Below the pieces are notes generated by a model. It was not told the DNA's origin. It saw nothing but the letters and a program-made list of their open reading frames with translations, and searched no databases. A DNA stretch of 43,450 bases from an uncultured Lachnospiraceae bacterium (GTDB lineage: Bacteria > Bacillota > Clostridia > Lachnospirales > Lachnospiraceae), in contig CAJFOF010000066.1 in NCBI GenBank assembly GCA_904395885.1, forward strand, positions 1 through 43,450. The letters run 5' to 3'. The position numbers were made by a program, and so were the translations under genes. Positions 42,315 through 43,450 of this stretch are shown in pieces (positions within the stretch are counted from its first letter, which is position 1; each line of letters opens with the position of its first letter).

Positions 42315-43163
42315 ATGGAAATGCTGAGTTTTGGCATGAGATGTCATGATATTTGTCCTAAAATGCCTATGGAGCCATTATTTGAGGAGGTTAAAGCTAA
42401 CGGAATCGATCAGATTCAGTTAGCATTTGGAAAGTCCATTTCAGATTACGATTTTTCTGTTGGCCATTACAGTTCTGGATTTGCCCATTACATCAGAAAA
42501 AAACTGGACCAAAATGGAATTCATGTAGCCGTTCTGGGGTGTTACATCAATCCAATTAATCCAATTGAATCAAAACGGCAGGCAGAAGTGGCAAAATTTA
42601 TCGAACACTTAAAATATGCGAAAATAATCGGTGCGGATATGGTTGGCACAGAGACCGGCCGGCTGGACCCGAATATGAAAGTTGTGCCGGAGACCTTTAC
42701 GGAGACAGCTTACCAGCTTCTCTTAAAGAGCATGCGAGAGATTGTTTCAGCAGCAGAAAAATTAGGGGTAACAGTAGGCGTGGAAGGCGTCTTCAACCAC
42801 ACTCTCTACAGCCCGGCTATGATGAAGCGCTTTCTGGAGGACATTGATTCTCCAAACGTTGAGGTGATTCTCGATTCTGTCAATCTGATTCATCCTGAGG
42901 AAGTGGATTGCCAGGAAGAGGTGATCAGCAAAGCTTTTGACTATTACGGGGATAAAATTACAATGCTTCATATGAAAGATTTTGTTTTTGAGGGACAGGA
43001 TCAGATATTCCGATATGTAGGGGAAGGGCTGTTCCATTATGAGCCTCTTATGAAGCTGTTAAAAGAGAAGAAACCTCACATCACCATGCTTCTGGAAAAT
43101 TCCAGGAAAGAACGGTATCACAGCGATGTAAAGTTTCTTCAGGAGATTTACGATCGTGCCTGA
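42315..43163 (+). CDS. Sugar phosphate isomerase/epimerase-like TIM-barrel protein
   Basis: The 282-aa protein belongs to the xylose isomerase-like TIM-barrel superfamily. Conserved segments are GADMVGTETGRLD, LGVTVGVEGVFNHTL with a metal-binding Glu, VEVILDSVNLIHPEE, ITMLHMKDF with a His and the late LLENSR. Members epimerise or isomerise sugars or inositol derivatives using a divalent metal. Substrate prediction is not possible. It is the second gene of a short operon with the PPC protein and ends at a terminator that also covers the end of the convergent gene. Confidence 0.82.
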   Translation: MEMLSFGMRCHDICPKMPMEPLFEEVKANGIDQIQLAFGKSISDYDFSVGHYSSGFAHYIRKKLDQNGIHVAVLGCYINPINPIESKRQAEVAKFIEHLKYAKIIGADMVGTETGRLDPNMKVVPETFTETAYQLLLKSMREIVSAAEKLGVTVGVEGVFNHTLYSPAMMKRFLEDIDSPNVEVILDSVNLIHPEEVDCQEEVISKAFDYYGDKITMLHMKDFVFEGQDQIFRYVGEGLFHYEPLMKLLKEKKPHITMLLENSRKERYHSDVKFLQEIYDRA

Positions 43164-43168
43164 TTTTG

Positions 43169-43195
43169 GGCGGCTCTTACTGAGCCGCCTTTTTT
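43169..43195 (+). terminator. Rho-independent terminator
   Basis: GGCGGCTC (43169-43176) pairs with GAGCCGCC (43182-43189) across a 5-base loop, followed by TTTTTT. The loop contains the stop codon of the convergent minus-strand gene. Confidence 0.9.
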
Positions 43196-43450
43196 GAAAA
43201 TTCGACTGTTACCAGATCACTGTAAGGAACCCGGGCTGGGAGTTCGCCGGAATCTTCCAGGATGTTCTGCAGGAGGTCGAAACTGTCTTCTTCAAATACA
43301 GTATCTGCTTTCCATGTGTCCTGTTCCTTGTAGCGGCTGACGATGGTGGTCAGGCTGTCCAGATCGGTCTCTTTAAACTGAGGTTGGATGACCTGAGCGA
43401 TCTCTTCGGCAGAGTGAGAGTTGACATAGTCCAGTCCTTTTTGGATGGCA
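43177..43450 (-). CDS. ABC transporter substrate-binding protein, NMT1/SsuA-like (3' end only)
   Basis: Only the last 91 codons lie in the window; the start is beyond the right edge. Reading the minus strand gives a C-terminal segment with GLDYVNSHSAEEIAQVIQP, TIVSRYKEQDTWK and a final VPYSDLVTVEFSKKAAQ before TAA. This pattern is that of NMT1/THI5-type (NitT/TauT) binding proteins, which bring in sulfonates, nitrate, thiamine precursors or similar compounds. The ligand is not predictable from this piece. Confidence 0.75.
   Translation of the reverse strand, partial: AIQKGLDYVNSHSAEEIAQVIQPQFKETDLDSLTTIVSRYKEQDTWKADTVFEEDSFDLLQNILEDSGELPARVPYSDLVTVEFSKKAAQ

Overview
The window looks like chromosomal DNA of an anaerobic, fermentative member of the Clostridia, most probably a Lachnospiraceae-type gut organism. 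The evidence is a dense set of [FeFe]-hydrogenase genes of several classes, CIRCE-controlled groES-groEL, strong AGGAGG-type ribosome binding sites, moderate GC content and sugar-ABC lipoproteins. This is inferred from gene content; no 16S gene or other taxonomic marker is present.

Layout: (1) 1-1721: four tRNA genes, a small unknown protein divergent from a tiny Cro/CI-type regulator, and greA. (2) 1778-7428: the first hydrogenase operon, with a thioredoxin-like [2Fe-2S] protein, a PAS-containing sensory [FeFe]-hydrogenase, a SpoIIE/PP2C phosphatase and a ferredoxin-type [FeFe]-hydrogenase, followed by an exported L,D-transpeptidase. (3) 7512-8393: aroE on the minus strand. (4) 8569-13344: a galactose/glucose (mgl-type) ABC transporter in which the binding protein appears to be circularly permuted and the permease carries an extra cytoplasmic coiled coil of about 220 residues. 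(5) 13434-21976: the second hydrogenase locus. A minus-strand operon encodes an electron-bifurcating HydABC enzyme plus a lone GHKL ATPase and a [2Fe-2S] protein. Divergent from it is a tightly overlapping five-gene operon (DRTGG, RsbW-like kinase, putative sensory hydrogenase, DRTGG, PHP). (6) 21996-25226: a HAD-IIA phosphatase, a LysR regulator and an RlmI-like rRNA methyltransferase. (7) 25349-33487: a carbohydrate region with an AGE-type epimerase, an orphan sugar-binding lipoprotein, a TetR regulator behind four consecutive hairpins, a FucO-like alcohol dehydrogenase under a Rex-type operator, a heparinase II/III-like protein and a small discoidin-like protein. (8) 33614-36528: trkA-trkH potassium uptake. 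(9) 36615-43450: a LEA-like membrane-anchored protein, groES-groEL, a DUF6106-like protein, guaB, a PPC/DUF296 protein, a sugar-phosphate isomerase/epimerase-like protein and the 3' end of an NMT1-type substrate-binding protein.

How the parts fit: the two hydrogenase loci together hold four H-cluster proteins of four different architectures: one bifurcating enzyme, one ferredoxin-type enzyme and two likely H2 or redox sensors. The surrounding signalling parts (a PP2C phosphatase, two stand-alone GHKL ATPases, two DRTGG proteins, a PHP protein) resemble a partner-switching circuit, but no sigma factor or STAS antagonist is visible. The maturases HydE, HydF and HydG are not in the window.

The strongest candidates for something undescribed are the permuted MglB-like protein with its coiled-coil permease, and the four-hairpin block at 28239-28401. 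All functional calls rest on reading motifs by eye; no database search was possible.
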